Shown: positions 23,964 to 36,399 of the stretch, in pieces
Layout of the letters: every line of letters begins with the position of its first letter
Numbering within the stretch: the stretch's first letter is position 1
Origin: Hesseltinella vesiculosa
Lineage: Eukaryota > Mucoromycota > Mucoromycetes > Mucorales > Cunninghamellaceae
Assembly: GCA_002104935.1 (NCBI GenBank)
Contig: MCGT01000011.1
Span: 248,001-312,000 of the forward strand
Direction of reading: 5' to 3'
DNA length: 64,000 bases
Position numbers and translations under genes: made by a program
The notes under the pieces: model-generated
The model's database searches: none
What the model was told of the DNA's origin: nothing
Seen by the model: the letters and a program-made list of their open reading frames with translations, nothing else

Positions 23964-25110
23964 ATGGACGATCCTTATGAAGCCATTTATTCTGGTAAGT
24001 GCATCCCGGGATTGAAATGATGTGGGGAGCCATCCCTCTGAAGCCCCAGAACAGAGAGGGGGAGGGTTAAAAGAATGTCCGGCCATCGTTTAACCCATGC
24101 GTTCCTTGCCACATTGGCTTCCTGCATCTAGCTGTCACCCAATCCACCACCTATATACCTCCCAGCGATATCAATGAGAACTTTGATGACAATGACTCGG
24201 ACGAATTTGCATTTGCCACTGTCTCTACCATGGCACTCGAAGTCACAGCGATGGAGCAAATCAAGGTACGTTTTTTTTCCCACCGAAGGAACCGATGGAA
24301 AGAATGAAAACGACAGCTAATGACGCATTCACATCCACGCGCACGTTCTTGTTCTCTGCTGTAGCACATCAACCAGGACCTCAGACCAACATTAACTGCC
24401 TCTACCAAGCTCGTCGTACAGCCAAAATCGGTAAATAGGATCTCCCAATTTTTTTAATTTTAATGACACGCCACGTGAGTGTCAACATTTTGTTTTTGAT
24501 GGGAAAGGCGGTTTGTTTGAAAATTCAAAACCTGACCACGGCTTTATTTTTCTGCCAGACCATGCAACGACCAACTCAACGACGACGATTACGGTGGGTA
24601 GGCGTGATGGCGTTGACGATGGTGATTGCCTGTTTGGGAATGGTGCAGATCACGTCTATCGCTTCACCGGTCCTAGGCTTGTCTGCTTGGATGCAACCAG
24701 AATGGCTGCGAACAGGAGGGGCGCGCGCGAGGGTTGCCTTGATCAGCACATTGGATCGGTGCACGGACCAGGCGGATGAAAGGCCTCTGTCGGAGACATT
24801 TTTAACTTCAAGGGTAGAGATGGATGGCATCGACACCCTGCCGCTCTCCATCGCATGGTTCAAGGGTCACATGCACTTCCTATGCGAACGACAGCGATTG
24901 ATTTCACACACACTGTCGATGGTGTTTCAGGAACACGCTCAGCCGTGGCTGTTCGCTGCTGAACACAGCTGGCGGTCAGCCTTTGAACGCCCAGTTCTGC
25001 AACATGTGATGTCGCGATCCTCCCCATCCGCCAACACGCCACCTCGGTCGCCACCCATCACTCTGCCAAGTACCTTTGGCTCCACGACCCTGCCATCTGC
25101 CACCCCTTAG
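23964..25110 (+). CDS. Orphan protein with a single transmembrane helix
   Basis: Four exons join in frame: MDDPYEAIYS (23964-23992); a segment with TYIPPSDINENFDDNDSDE ending EQIK; HINQDLRPTLTASTKLVVQPKS; and a last exon starting TMQRPTQRRRLRWVG. The basic RRRLRW precedes a hydrophobic stretch VMALTMVIACLGMVQI, giving one membrane helix with an acidic N-terminal side and a C-terminal domain containing WFKGHMHFLCERQRL. The tail is Ser/Pro rich, ending TAG at 25108-25110. I do not recognise the family. Consistent splice frames over four exons support a true gene. Confidence 0.6.
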
Positions 25111-25903
25111 GCTGCTGCGTTTCTGTCACCCCTGCTCATGACGCAACCACGCGTGTCTCTATTATTTTTTTGTTCTTGGGTTCTCCATTTTGGGAGATCG
25201 CATTTTGTAAATAAACAAAAGATTCTGGCTGAGAGAAAAAAAGGTCACCCTTGGCGTATCCCGTTCGATTTTGTGTGATGTGAATCTGCTTTGAATCTTA
25301 CGAGACAGAAAAATAAGCGTGAGATCATGGTGTCACCTTGAAGTGGCCAAAACCAAACGTAAAATCCGTCGATTGCCATGTTTAGCCGAGGTAGAGGTTG
25401 TGCCACCAGCCATTGTCCAAAATCAATAAAAAAAAGAGAGGAAGCTGTCCGAACAGCACATGGAAACGGCCGGATGTGGGAGGTAGTGTCACCTTTTTAG
25501 TAAAGCAAACGATCAAACCTTGTTTGTTCCCCTCATCTTTCACTCGTTTTCAACCACTCCCTGTAACCTGGGGCATTCTTTATCAGAACAAAAAAAAAAA
25601 AAAACAAAAGATAACACATCGTGTCTCCATATAAATAGCCTCACCAGGGAAACACAAGGCTGGAAAAAACCATTTTTGACGAGAGTGAATCAAAAAAAGT
25701 AGGTTTGAGGAACTTTCCATTTTCAACGACACAAAAGGTTTTTTTATTGCTTTTTTGCCAAATAACACAATGAAAAGGGCAAGCCCATGCTAAAATAAAA
25801 TACGACGGTACAAAAAGGGAATAACAAGAAGAGAAAAGGATGTGGTTTGGGTATACAAAGAAAAAAAGAGAAAAAGGATGAACGGCACCCCCCAAAAAAA
25901 TGC
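25111..25903. other. Intergenic, convergent 3' regions
   Basis: Between two converging genes. AAATAAACAAAA near 25208 may serve as poly(A) signal for the upstream gene and TTTTATTT-like sequence near 25795 for the downstream one. No gene is seen. Confidence 0.5.
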
Positions 25904-27037
25904 CTATGGTTTTTGACACAACAATGCATGGGCAGGTTGGTGAGATTTCATGCATTTCAAGCTACAGTAACGTTGGGACTTGCACTTGGCACACACAGGC
26001 ATGGCTATTTTTTCAAGACCACATTGGCCGCAGGATTTGACGCTGGCAATGGAGGAGCCGCTGGACAAGGAGATGGACGATGGCGTCGGGGACATGCCTG
26101 GTCGACGCACCGAGGCCGAGTAGTGATACACTGACGACGACACAAGGGTGGTCGAGGACGAGATGTTGGAACCAGGGACGACAGAGGCTTGCAGGTCCTT
26201 GCTGAGACTGGAGCGGTACGACGACAGCAGAGGACTGGAGAGGGTGGCGGCTGGGAGAGGGGAAGAGGCCGAGGACGAGGCAGCAGAGGAGGACGTGGAG
26301 GGTAATAGCAAAGAAGGAGGAGACGAGGAGGTGGGGCTTGCAGGGGAAGACAGCAGGTTCAAGGTAAGCAGGGGGTGGTCTTGAATGAACTGGGATGCTT
26401 GGTCTTGGAGCAAGAGCTGATGAGGTAGGCAGGTGGCGAGGGCTTGACACTTGCGATAATACAGGCGAGCCTTGGCCAGCTCACGTTCTTGCTGGTAGAT
26501 GGTGGCCCGGCAATGGTAGATGGTGATGCGCTGGGCAAGTTCGTATTCACCTTCGGGGCCGTCTTCCTTGATCCATTTGGCATAGCGCCAGAACAATTGC
26601 GACGTTTCAACAAACCACGAGGCTTGAAAATCGGGCACGTCCAGATGGTCCAGCAACAGACGAGCCACAGCTTCAACAATGGCGACCAAAAGTTCTCCTT
26701 GGTTTTTCTTTTCCAGATCAGTGGCCCAGGGGTAATGGTCATAGGGACGAATCATCATGATCTGGTCCAGGATTTGGCGATACTGACTGGCCAATTGGTG
26801 GCAACGGTCGCCGCAGGTGCCAGTGCTGGAGGCGCTTCCTTCGTCATCCGACGTCAAGTCTTGGTCCGAATGATAGTCGGGTTCCATATCCACCATGAGA
26901 CGAATATGATTAAACACCTTGTGGTGCTGATCTTGGTGAAACTTGACGACAGACCGTCGGGCATCAATGACAGGCGAGGGGATTTTTCCTTCAGAAGAGC
27001 GTCTAATCAAATTGGGAAATAAAAGAGTGGATGGCAT
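25904..27037 (-). CDS. MYND zinc-finger protein
   Basis: A single-exon frame; ATG 27037 (MPSTLLFPNLIRRSSEGK) is chosen because upstream codons come from A/T tracts. The product has about 377 residues. After an acidic SDQDLTSDDEGSAS part is a mainly helical region (RYAKWIKEDGPEGEYELAQR, then YYRKCQALATCL) that looks like TPR-type helices. A Ser/Pro linker follows, then at the C-terminus a MYND finger: CGQCGLEKIAMPVCAKCKSQ, then RYCSLKCMKSHQPAHALLC, with the Cys/His spacing of the family. TAG is at 25904-25906. MYND domains bind proline-rich peptides in transcriptional regulators. The specific partner is unknown. Confidence 0.85.
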   Translation of the reverse strand: MPSTLLFPNLIRRSSEGKIPSPVIDARRSVVKFHQDQHHKVFNHIRLMVDMEPDYHSDQDLTSDDEGSASSTGTCGDRCHQLASQYRQILDQIMMIRPYDHYPWATDLEKKNQGELLVAIVEAVARLLLDHLDVPDFQASWFVETSQLFWRYAKWIKEDGPEGEYELAQRITIYHCRATIYQQERELAKARLYYRKCQALATCLPHQLLLQDQASQFIQDHPLLTLNLLSSPASPTSSSPPSLLLPSTSSSAASSSASSPLPAATLSSPLLSSYRSSLSKDLQASVVPGSNISSSTTLVSSSVYHYSASVRRPGMSPTPSSISLSSGSSIASVKSCGQCGLEKIAMPVCAKCKSQRYCSLKCMKSHQPAHALLCQKP

Positions 27038-28183
27038 ATGGCAGAGGTGAACAATTGAATAAAAAAAAAACAAGCTAATAAGTAAAAGTAATCTTGGAAA
27101 AAGATAAGAGAAAAAAAAAAAGAGGAAGAAAAGGAAGAGGATGAAAAAGAAAAATCCTTTTTTGTGCGCCCTCGCTCTGTGCTTAAAAATTGTTCTCCCT
27201 CGTTGTAGCCAGGTTACACAGCTGCCTAAAACTGGATTGCTCCGAGTTTGAAAAGGTAAATAAGAAAATAGCATAAAAAAAAATCCTATCGTTTCTTGAA
27301 ATATCAGAGAAGCCAATGGCGCCCATGTGAGGTGGTGTCAACTCTTTTTTTGTTCGGAGTGCCGTTCGTAGTTGCAACTTTTTCCATTGGCATAAAAAAC
27401 ACCAGCCTTCCTTTTTTGATTATTTTTGGGGGATCCACGTTCGGACCAGGCCCTTAAATGCAAACACATAAAAAAAAAAAACCTCCCACTTAATAAGCTT
27501 CTTGCAGTTCCGTTGCAGAAGTGAAATGAAAAAATAGGCACCTCTTTCACCACCCTTCAGAACCTCTCCAGACAAATTCAGTCTGGGGATCGTTTCCGCC
27601 CGCAGCATGAAAAAAAGGATGGGGGGTGGGGCCGAGAAAGGGCCAACAGAGGATTCAACACCACCATTGAAGGTGTTAGGTTTCACATGCGTCAAATCCC
27701 ACCCAATCAAACGCGTCAGATTTTCCTCGTGCAGAAATCGGTTGGACCTCGTGCAACCAAAAAAAAAGAGATCTTGAAAGGTTGATCCCCCATTTCTGTT
27801 TCTCTGTTTTTGGGCTTTGTTTCTCTTTTTGACACTTTCCTTTTTTTTTTGATGGCAGCCCACCTCAAGCCCTTTGAACCCTTCGTCGTCTTTTGGTTGC
27901 TATGTTTCATAAAGTGGCATTGGCGATTTGTCATGACATCCAAAATACAGGACAGATAGCAGAAAGTTGACGCGGCGCTTCTGAAGCCCTGTAGATCCAT
28001 TCAATTTTTAAAAGCGATTGACCTTTAAACGAGGGCGCGGCCGAAAAGGAATCAACGAAAATGAAAATACAGGCCCAGCAATGAATCAACTTGTACGACA
28101 GACCATGTGACAACACGTTTGATCTCACGTTTCAATATGCGCCAAGAGGTGAAAAAAGATGTTTGGTTTCCTGTTTTCTTGAC

Positions 28184-28216
<33 letters not shown>

Positions 28217-29905
28217 AAATTTAGATGACGTTCATGTCACTCACGTGCAATCATGTTCTGTGGGGTAAAACATCAACAACGACATGCATCGTGACAGTGC
28301 CAGACTTTGCCTATTGATCTAGTTTTTTCCAGCTCAGATGAGAGTCAACAAAAGGAGCAAGAATTACCTTTACATTGGTTTCGAAGCAGCTCTTGACGTA
28401 AAAATAAAAATATCCTTTTTGGCTGCTGGGGCTAACCTGAGTGGTAGCAAACGACGCATTGGGCACTGAACGAGTTTTGTGCTTTTTTTTATTTTATTTT
28501 ATTTTTGCCTGCCTCACGATTTGTCGAAAGGAAATAAAGAAGAGCACATGGTATGGATTGCCAAGTCAATCAGACCATGACTCGGTATTTCCCTTATCAG
28601 CAATTAGAGCTGACATGGTCTCTTTTAAAGTTTTCAAGGTTTTTCTTGGCCCTCCCCCCATTTTTGTCGATCATGGCTTCCACACTCCGCCATGTCCAGC
28701 TGCAAGTGTCAGGCACAAGTTTTGTCAAGAAAATGAAGGGTCCATTTTTACACAATTGCCTGTGTGTTCAGGAGAACGCTCTCATCCTATAATCGAGCTT
28801 TGTCCAAAGAATTTCAAAACACACGCAGGAACCAATGGCTGTCCCAGCACAACTGATAATGCAAATTTAAAGACACGCTCATGAGAAAGGTTTCACCCGA
28901 ATGTCACCATTTTTGTCTTATTTTTTTTTCCAGAAAATAGCCTACCATCACCACGTTTCATGATCCATCCCCTGATATCTTTGACAAACGTAAATTCCCG
29001 ACCACTCTCTGCCGTACCCTTCCGCTCAGGTGGCTTCATGTGCAGGACCAGCACCAAAAAAAAAAAAAAAAATCGCCACGTTTTTTCGTTTTATTTCTGG
29101 TTGGATCTTGTCCCACTTTGAACTCGAGGTACACGACCTCCTCTTTTGTTTCTGAAGCAACGATGTAGAACAAAAAAAAAAATACCTTGCAGAAAAAAAG
29201 CCACCATTGTCCCACCTTGCCCTGTTGCTGGAATATCTGGAAGACATCTCAACGCTGCAAACTGGTTTGATGCCAACCTATGCCTGTTCAGGCGATTTGA
29301 CCATGCAATTGGGAACCATCTCAAGATCTGAGAGGTTTCAAAACTGGGTTTACTAAATTGGGTGAGACCCTGAGGGCGTCCTCTCCTCTGTTCCAGGGTA
29401 TCACCATCCACAGCCTGGTGTCACCGTCGCTTTGGCTGTCAGAGAGACAAATCAAGACTTCTTTTTTGCACCCCGCCCGGCCCTTCCGCGCGAGGAAAAA
29501 CCATCTTCCTCTCCTCCTCGCCATCGTGGATGGACCGTCCTGTTTTCATGGTGATGATCAAACTGTGGCAGGGGGGAAAAAAACATAAGCAAAAAATGCC
29601 CGGAAGTCTAAAAAAAAGGGTGCACGGACAACGGCACTAATTTGGAAGGTTGGCCTCAGCTCACATCATGGAAACCAGATGGTTCTTTAGAAGCTTTTTT
29701 TTTTGCAATCGAATGAAACCCACTTGCTTCTCGCAATCTCAGCCAGACAAACAGTGAACCACAGGAAGCAGCAGAAACTTCCCCACGGTCAAATTCTGTG
29801 CGACCTTTTCTTTTCCTTTGGGCTAGGTTGCTTTTCTTAAAAATAAGGTGTATTCTGGTTGGCAAAAAAAAAAAAGGGGGGGGGGAGGGATGTTCCTAGG
29901 CAGCC
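27038..29905. other. Largest gene-free stretch of the window
   Basis: Nearly 2.9 kb with no recognisable gene, RNA or intact mobile element. It includes a T29-like run at 28186-28214, A runs at 27061, 27470, 29057, 29171 and 29863, and several 60-150-codon ORFs without motifs (for example 27420-27863 minus, 28441-28884 plus, 29091-29411 minus). Base composition is patchy. It may be decayed repeat DNA. Confidence 0.55.
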
Positions 29906-31532
29906 TTAATAGCTCTTGGTATGGCATACGGATGGACCTGATTCGTTGTAGTCTACCTTGCTAACATAGTTCTTGGCGTCAATAAAAATCAGCTAGAAGC
30001 AAGAAAAGCGTGAGCTTAGGAGGCGTCAAAATATCAGCTCGCTTACCTTGGCCACGATTTCACCGCCGAGCCAGGTGGAGTAGTGCTGGTAGTTGGCCTT
30101 TTTCAGGACTGAAAAGTAATCGGGTATCCGTAAAAAGCCGATGGCGGTGGTTTGTGTATCGCCGGGGTTCTCGGACACAGGCAGCAAGGCACCTACTTGT
30201 GATCGTACACGGCGCTTCAGGCCTTGCACCAGACAGCAGCCACCGGTCAACACAACATTTTCCCACAGCTTGGGGCGGAATTCTGGAGGTTCACATCGGT
30301 TGGCAGCCATCAGCATGATTTCTTGCAATGACAGGCAATCAGCCCCCACCAACGCAGGGTCAAACAATGGATCATACGCGCGATGACGGTATGCGCCAAT
30401 GGTAAACTAGCAATCCAAAAGAAAGAAAAAAAAAAAAGGAGGGTTTAGTTAGTCATGTCACGCTCCACATGTCGAACGTTTTTTTTTTCGTACCTTGTGC
30501 TCTCGGTACTCGACGTCGATGGTCTCGGGCAAGTCCCCGGGTGCCTCGTCGTCCTCGTCGGTTGGTAAAGCTTCCTTGTCTGCTATTTCGTCCATGTTGG
30601 AAGACACAGCAGACTCGTCTTGTTCAGTGGCTGCGGTCTTTTGCAGTTCGTGGTTGATGGCAACATGGCAGACGCCAGGCTGTTCTCGGATGTGCTGGGC
30701 AAACGCTTCGTCCAAAGCCACGCCAGCTTGCTCGCATTGCTGAACCAGGCCACTGTCCCCCTTCAGCAATGTCAAAAAGTAGCGGTTAAAATGGTCGCCA
30801 CCAATGGGTATCGTTTCACTGCAGGAGGTTTGAATGAGGCTGTCCACAATCACATTCACGTCTAAAAACAAAAAAAGGACGATCAGGTCGCGCCTGTCTT
30901 CCCAAATCTACCCAATTTTCCTCCTTCTTTTTATTTTACCTGTGTTCGAATGGCCAACATCAACAACAAGGCCGGACACAGAACCACACCCATACAGGGC
31001 CAGTAGTGGTTGAGGAGCGATATATAGCCCCGGCACATTCAAGTTTTCAAACGCGATTTGTGTTAATCGCTCGTGTTCTTGTTTCGTCCAATGCACAGGC
31101 ACCGACATTAGCACCGGGTGTTCGTTTCTAATCTTCTTAATGTTAAGTTCTTTGAACAAGACATGCTGTCTAAACATCAACACGAAAAAAAAAAAGAAAG
31201 AAACGGTGAGTCATGACCACAAAATAAGTCATTTTTATTTCTTGATCACGGTTCCTTGCTGACAGATGCCAGGACTTACAATGTCGCTTCGAAATCATCC
31301 CAAGAGACAATACGATTGTCTTTTATAGGCGAGTTGAATTCTGCCATGGACACCAGCTAGAAAATTAAAAAAAAAAAAATAAAGGGTTGTGAGGTCATTT
31401 TTGTTGTGTGAGAGGATGTCAGCATACAGTCGATGGGATTTTGTTGGTGTCATGTGTACCAACGCCAGCCTTTGTTTGATAGGAGCCAACATCAATAACC
31501 ACAAAGTTGTCTTCTCGCAAGCTGATCGACAT
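29906..31532 (-). CDS. Actin-related protein (possible chromatin-remodeller ARP)
   Basis: The first exon starts MSISLREDNFVVIDVGSY (ATG 31532), which keeps the actin phosphate-1 loop pattern DxGS. Further exons encode SWDDFEATL, then LMSVPVHWTKQEHERLTQI and LYIAPQPLLALYG, then GLVVDVGHSNT (phosphate-2 loop). After these comes IPIGGDHFNRYF, an acidic insertion near 30510-30640 (TDEDDEAPGDLPET), then LTGGCCLVQGLKRRV and a C-terminal STWLGGEIVAK (the actin SxWxGG block). Stop TAA is at 29906-29908. It has roughly 415 residues in seven exons. It is clearly actin superfamily but diverged from actin itself. The mix of features suggests a fungal Arp of SWI/SNF, RSC or INO80 complexes (Arp7/9-like) but I cannot settle the subfamily. 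Confidence 0.85.
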
Positions 31533-31768
31533 TTTCTTAAAAAAAAAAAGAGGTTGGAAAAGAGGCGGGACAAAAAAACAAAAAAACAAAAAAACAGCCA
31601 AAAAGGAGCCAAAGCCACGGGCCAATCACAGCCGGCGATGGCGAGTCAAGCTCTGTCGTTGGATGTTGACCTGGTGGCATCTCATCGCTGCCATCACCGA
31701 TCATTTCCTTTATTTAAGGGATAAGGGATAATAAAACACATTTACAAAAGAGAAAGGAATACAACCGG

Positions 31769-34700
31769 TCAGGCAATAGACAAGAGGTGGCTGATGAGTT
31801 TTTCCTTCTTCAATTGAGCCAGGGCTGGGTTGGTTTCTTTATAAGCAAGATCAGGACGCAGCAGGACCGTGAAGAGCGAGACTGGAAAAGAGAAAAATGA
31901 AAAGCATGAGCAATGGGCTTCCTTGTCACGGGTGTTTCGTCCTTACCGATACAGGAGCGGCGGTCTTGCTTGACGGCAGCAGGGGCATATTGAATGGCAT
32001 CGGCCAAGAAGCTAGTGATGTACAACAAGACATTGCGATAGAGCGGAGGGAGTTTGTCTTTGAGCTAAAAGTCGAGCAGACGTTCAGCAAAGGCAGCTGG
32101 CCCTGTATTTTTTTCTTTTCTTTACCAATTTAATTCGATCGGGGGCATCGGAAGCCGCCAGGGCTTCGGCATAAAACTGGGTAGGGATCACCGGCTCCGG
32201 TAGGCATTCCAAAAAGGCAACCAGGACGTCGATCACCGAGTTGGCACCAACGGCTTCTTGCGTTTGATCTTCTTCTTCGCCAAGCAGAATGGATGGATCA
32301 AAAGTATCGCCTGCATCCAGACACTTGCGTATGTAATCACAGATCATGCGGTCACCATGTTCCAAGAACAAATTGGGCTAAAAAAAAAAAAAAAAAAAAA
32401 AGTGACGTGAGTGGCAGGTGAACGCATGGTTTTTTTTTTCTTTTACCAAGGTCAGCATGTTCTTGTTCCATAAAAAGGTCAAGAGGCGCCACAGCTCTTT
32501 GGGCAGGTTGGCTTGTTGCGACGTGGAGAGCGATGAGGAGGAAGACGAGGGCGAGACAGAGCCAGGAGGGTCCGAGGGATTGGCCAAGGTGGTTTTGGCG
32601 GATTGTAGCAGGTGCTTGCGTCGTTCGGGAGGAGAGGTGAGCGAGGCTTCAGCATTGACAGAGGGGATGGTCATGGGCGAGAGCAAATGCAGAGGCACGC
32701 CAAAACAAGTGCGCTGGTAGTTGCCGCGGATGGAGATGAAAAAGTCCTTTGCGTTTTCCAAGCGCAAGATCAAGATGTGCGAGAGTTCCTGGCCTTGGTT
32801 GAAGGGAGCTGACACGGAGGCATCGATCATGATTTCAAACTGGAGCAAGATTTTTTCGCCAGGGCCCAGCAGGCCCTGCTGAGGGGAGACCTGCAGCCAG
32901 GGAGGAATGGCCTGGGCTTCGTCCAGCTTGGCCAGGAAATAAAAAGGAGCAACCACTTGGCCGGTGTTCTCCAGTACCAGCGTCTTTTCCTTGTACTCGA
33001 GAAACTGCACATCGTCAAATTCGATAAACGACGAGGAGATCGTGCCCTTGGCCATTTCCTCTGGCGTTTCTGTCAGCTGCTGTTGCAAGGCCCGTCGAGT
33101 GGCTGACTGCTTTTGCCGATTCAATTCTCGGATCTAGGGGAAGGCAAGGGAGTGAGAAGCGTCGGGTCGGCTTTCGGTTTACCTGGGCACGGAAGACAGA
33201 TTGCACGGGTTTGTGGTCGCTGAGCATCATGGCCATGCAGTTGTTGTAGTTTAACTGTGTCAAGCCTTCTCGGCCAAGAATAGGTTTCTTCCACAAAATG
33301 CGATCTGTCCATGAAGGCGCACGCCGTTTTGCACTACAGAGAAAAGGGGACATCGACGATGCGTCAATCATCTGGCCATCTGGGTGCATCCACTTTTTTT
33401 AGGTACCTTGTGTCATAGCGATCGGTTCCGGCGTCGAATTTGTAGGTCGGGGCGAATTCAACAGGGCCTTCCTCAAACATGGGGAAGGTGCGGCCAGCGC
33501 GGCGCTCAATCATCAGCTAGCCGTTCATAAAGAGGGTGAGTCAACCCTTTTTTTTCTGGGCGGGGCGGACGGTACCTGGTCATAGTCGAGTAGCTCTTCA
33601 TAATTGTTGACGGCCAAGCGCTGCTTGACTTCGGCTTCCGACAGATTGATGCGATAATTCAGATCACCCAACCAGATCAAGTGACTGTGATGGAGGAAAT
33701 GGGCATTGAGGCGGATGTCTACGTTGGGCATAGGCGACTTACTCGGCATGGAAGACGGACGCCTGCTTGGAGCTGTCGAGGACAGTGCCATGGTGGGCCA
33801 GGTAGGCCACGCCTTCATCGCCACCTCCATTCCAGGCATGCGACAGGTATGCCAAGGACGGGTCGGATTGGTGTTTGAACAAGACCCGTTTGGCAATTTC
33901 TCGAAAGTCTTGGTTGCGGCGTTCGCAGTTGTTGGTGAAGGCGGCCAAGTGGCTCACGACAAAACACAGGTAGGAGTCGTACAAGCGCAGACGCACGGCA
34001 CACCCGCCTTTGTTGCCGATCATGTTCATCAGTCCCACGGCGCAGGAGGTGGTCTCGACCTCGGAAATGGCAGAAAAGTACTCGGTCTTGGCGATCACAA
34101 TCACCAACAACGTCACCAATTGCAGCGAGGCCACCTTGTAATATCTCTGTTTGTTTGGGCCTAGGCCGTTCAGGATGGCATCCACCCAGGCATTTTGTTT
34201 GGTAGGATCATAATACACATACGCCTCGGTGCTGCTTTCCATTTCTTGTAAGCTGTAGAGATGAAGTAGCGTAAGCACCTCGCCCATGGTGTGTTAAGAG
34301 ACTTTACCCAATGACATAAAAGTCCGGGTCGATGGATTGACCCTTGGCATCCTTGGCTTCCCCTTGCAGCCAGGTAGCCAAAGATTCGGTGGGGAGACTG
34401 CCATGGACGTTCCAGGTGCCGGTAAAAATGCTACGAAAAAAAAAAAAATCGTTGAGATGTCCATGTCTGCGTTGCATTTCATTTTTTATGGTTGGGTGGT
34501 CTTGCTTCAAATTTTTCCAGTCGACAAACTCGTCCTCGCGTTTCATGAGCTGAGCTTGGATCCAATGGTCTTTGGCAACATTGGACTCTAGTGTATCCAT
34601 TGTGAGCGAGGCCATGGACTTGACGAGAGATCTGGTCTTTGAGCGCTTGAGTTTCATGTGGGCCAAGGTTTGTGCACGCTGAAGAGGGAGAACATGTGAC

Positions 34701-35592
34701 ACGGCGTCCATGAGGCCGTCTCCGTTCTTGGGCAATCGTCTGGATTTGGTTCGTGCTACTAAAAGAAGGCAGAGAAATGACAGACAAGGTTGGTTTAGTA
34801 AAACTTATGAGGACGCATATTGCCTTACCAGGCGTCTGACGGTAGGCATCCATCCATTCAAGGTGAGAAGGGTCTGAAATAAGAGGGGCAGGAGGATTAA
34901 ACTAAAAAAAATTGCATCTCAGCTCAGTCTCTTTTTTCTTACCAGCAATGGCTGAACAAGCCTTAACCTTTGCAAGGAAGTCGGCCATGGCATCCCTTTG
35001 GTCGAAAATGACGTTGATGGATTGGTCTTTGGCTGTAAACTTGACTACCAAATCTAAAAGGAAAGAAAGATTCACACCAAGAGAAAAAGTTCAAGAACAG
35101 CACGTGTCAACGGCGTTGCTCATGAGTGCTTTACCAGGGGATTCACGTTTGTCATGAGAGTTGGCCTGAGTGATATCTATTTTGATGTCGGGTGGCACAG
35201 GCAGCAATTGCAATGGTATCATGGCCACCTTTAGCTTGTACAAAATAATACTAGAGGAATGAGTCAGAAGGGTTGTCCGTGGTCGATAGAAAGAGAAGGG
35301 GACGGTTACCATGAAGCCAGCGACCCTTGTTTGCTGGCATGCTTCAATAAAGCAAGGTGTAATTGCTCTTTACGATGTTCATCCGGACTGGCGACACTAG
35401 CAATGTAAAAGAAAATAAAAAAAAAAAGTGTTAAGGATAACTGTTCGCGCCCAGAGCACGACGATCTAATCAAGGCAAGGAGCCTAGATAAAGAAAGGAA
35501 AAAGAAAAAAAAAAGGATATGATATCAACAGTGTCATCTTGGTTCAACAATGGTCGAATGTATGTCAATAGGTCTTGGTTTGTTGATGACAT
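31769..35592 (-). CDS. OCRL/INPP5B-type inositol polyphosphate 5-phosphatase with ASH and RhoGAP-like domains
   Basis: It hydrolyses the 5-phosphate of PI(4,5)P2 and related lipids on endosomes and Golgi. Domains in order: an N-terminal PH-like part (35400-34810), with ATG 35592 or 35607 and an uncertain first junction; then the phosphatase from FTGTWNVHGSLP (about 34440) through GLMNMIGNKGGCAVRL, SHLIWLGDLNYRI, RRAPSWTDRILWKK and MLSDHKPV (about 33190); the ASH immunoglobulin-like domain 33120-32560 (SFIEFDDVQFLEYKEKTL); and a RhoGAP-like domain 32520-31769 (LPKELWRLLTFLW, IRKCLDAG, VAFLECLPEPVI). The RhoGAP part lacks the usual catalytic arginine finger region, as in OCRL. TGA is at 31769-31771. 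The domain order matches the family. It shares a 180-bp spacer with bL33m. Confidence 0.92.
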
Positions 35593-35773
35593 TGTGCCGA
35601 TGACCATGGATTGAGTGAAAAAAAAAAAAAAAAAAGAAAAGAGAGCGGGCCATGCAGAGGTGTGGTAGGGTGGAAAGAGCCAGCCAATCAGAGGCCTCAA
35701 GTGGGGCTTTAAAAGTGAGGGCTGGAAGGCTTTTGTTTTTTTTTTTCTTCTTGTTCCATTCTGTTTGTTGATC

Positions 35774-36002
35774 ATGGCTAAAAAGGCGAAGGCTAGAGTG
35801 ATTTTGGTGAAGCTGTTGTCTACGGCTGGTACCGGCTATAACTATATCAAGGCTCGTCCTCGTATTAACCCTAAGCTGTCCATGATGAAGTACGATCCTA
35901 TGGGTAAGATCATGTAAGGCAGCATCGCACCCTGGTCTCATTTTTGATGCATCTCTAGTGAAACAGCATGTCCTGTTCAACGAAACGAAAATGAAGAAAT
36001 AA
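35774..36002 (+). CDS. MRPL39: Mitochondrial ribosomal protein bL33m
   Basis: A very short two-exon gene. Exon 1 is 35774-35903 and exon 2 is 35959-36002, joined across a 55-bp intron (GTAAGAT...TCTAG). The 57-residue product starts MAKKAKARVILVKLLSTAGT, contains GYNYIKARPR, LSMMKYDPM and, after the intron, VKQHVLFNETKMKK. This is the L33 family pattern (STAGTG, KYDP, VKQHVLF). Without the splice the frame would stop at a TAA at 35915-35917 and lose the conserved C-terminus, which confirms the intron. It acts in the large subunit of the mitochondrial ribosome and is divergent from the 5-phosphatase gene. Confidence 0.95.

Positions 36003-36399
<397 letters not shown>

Noticed and set aside
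35774..35917. 47-codon unspliced form of bL33m
   Set aside because: It ends inside the intron and lacks the conserved VKQHVLF end that the splice restores.
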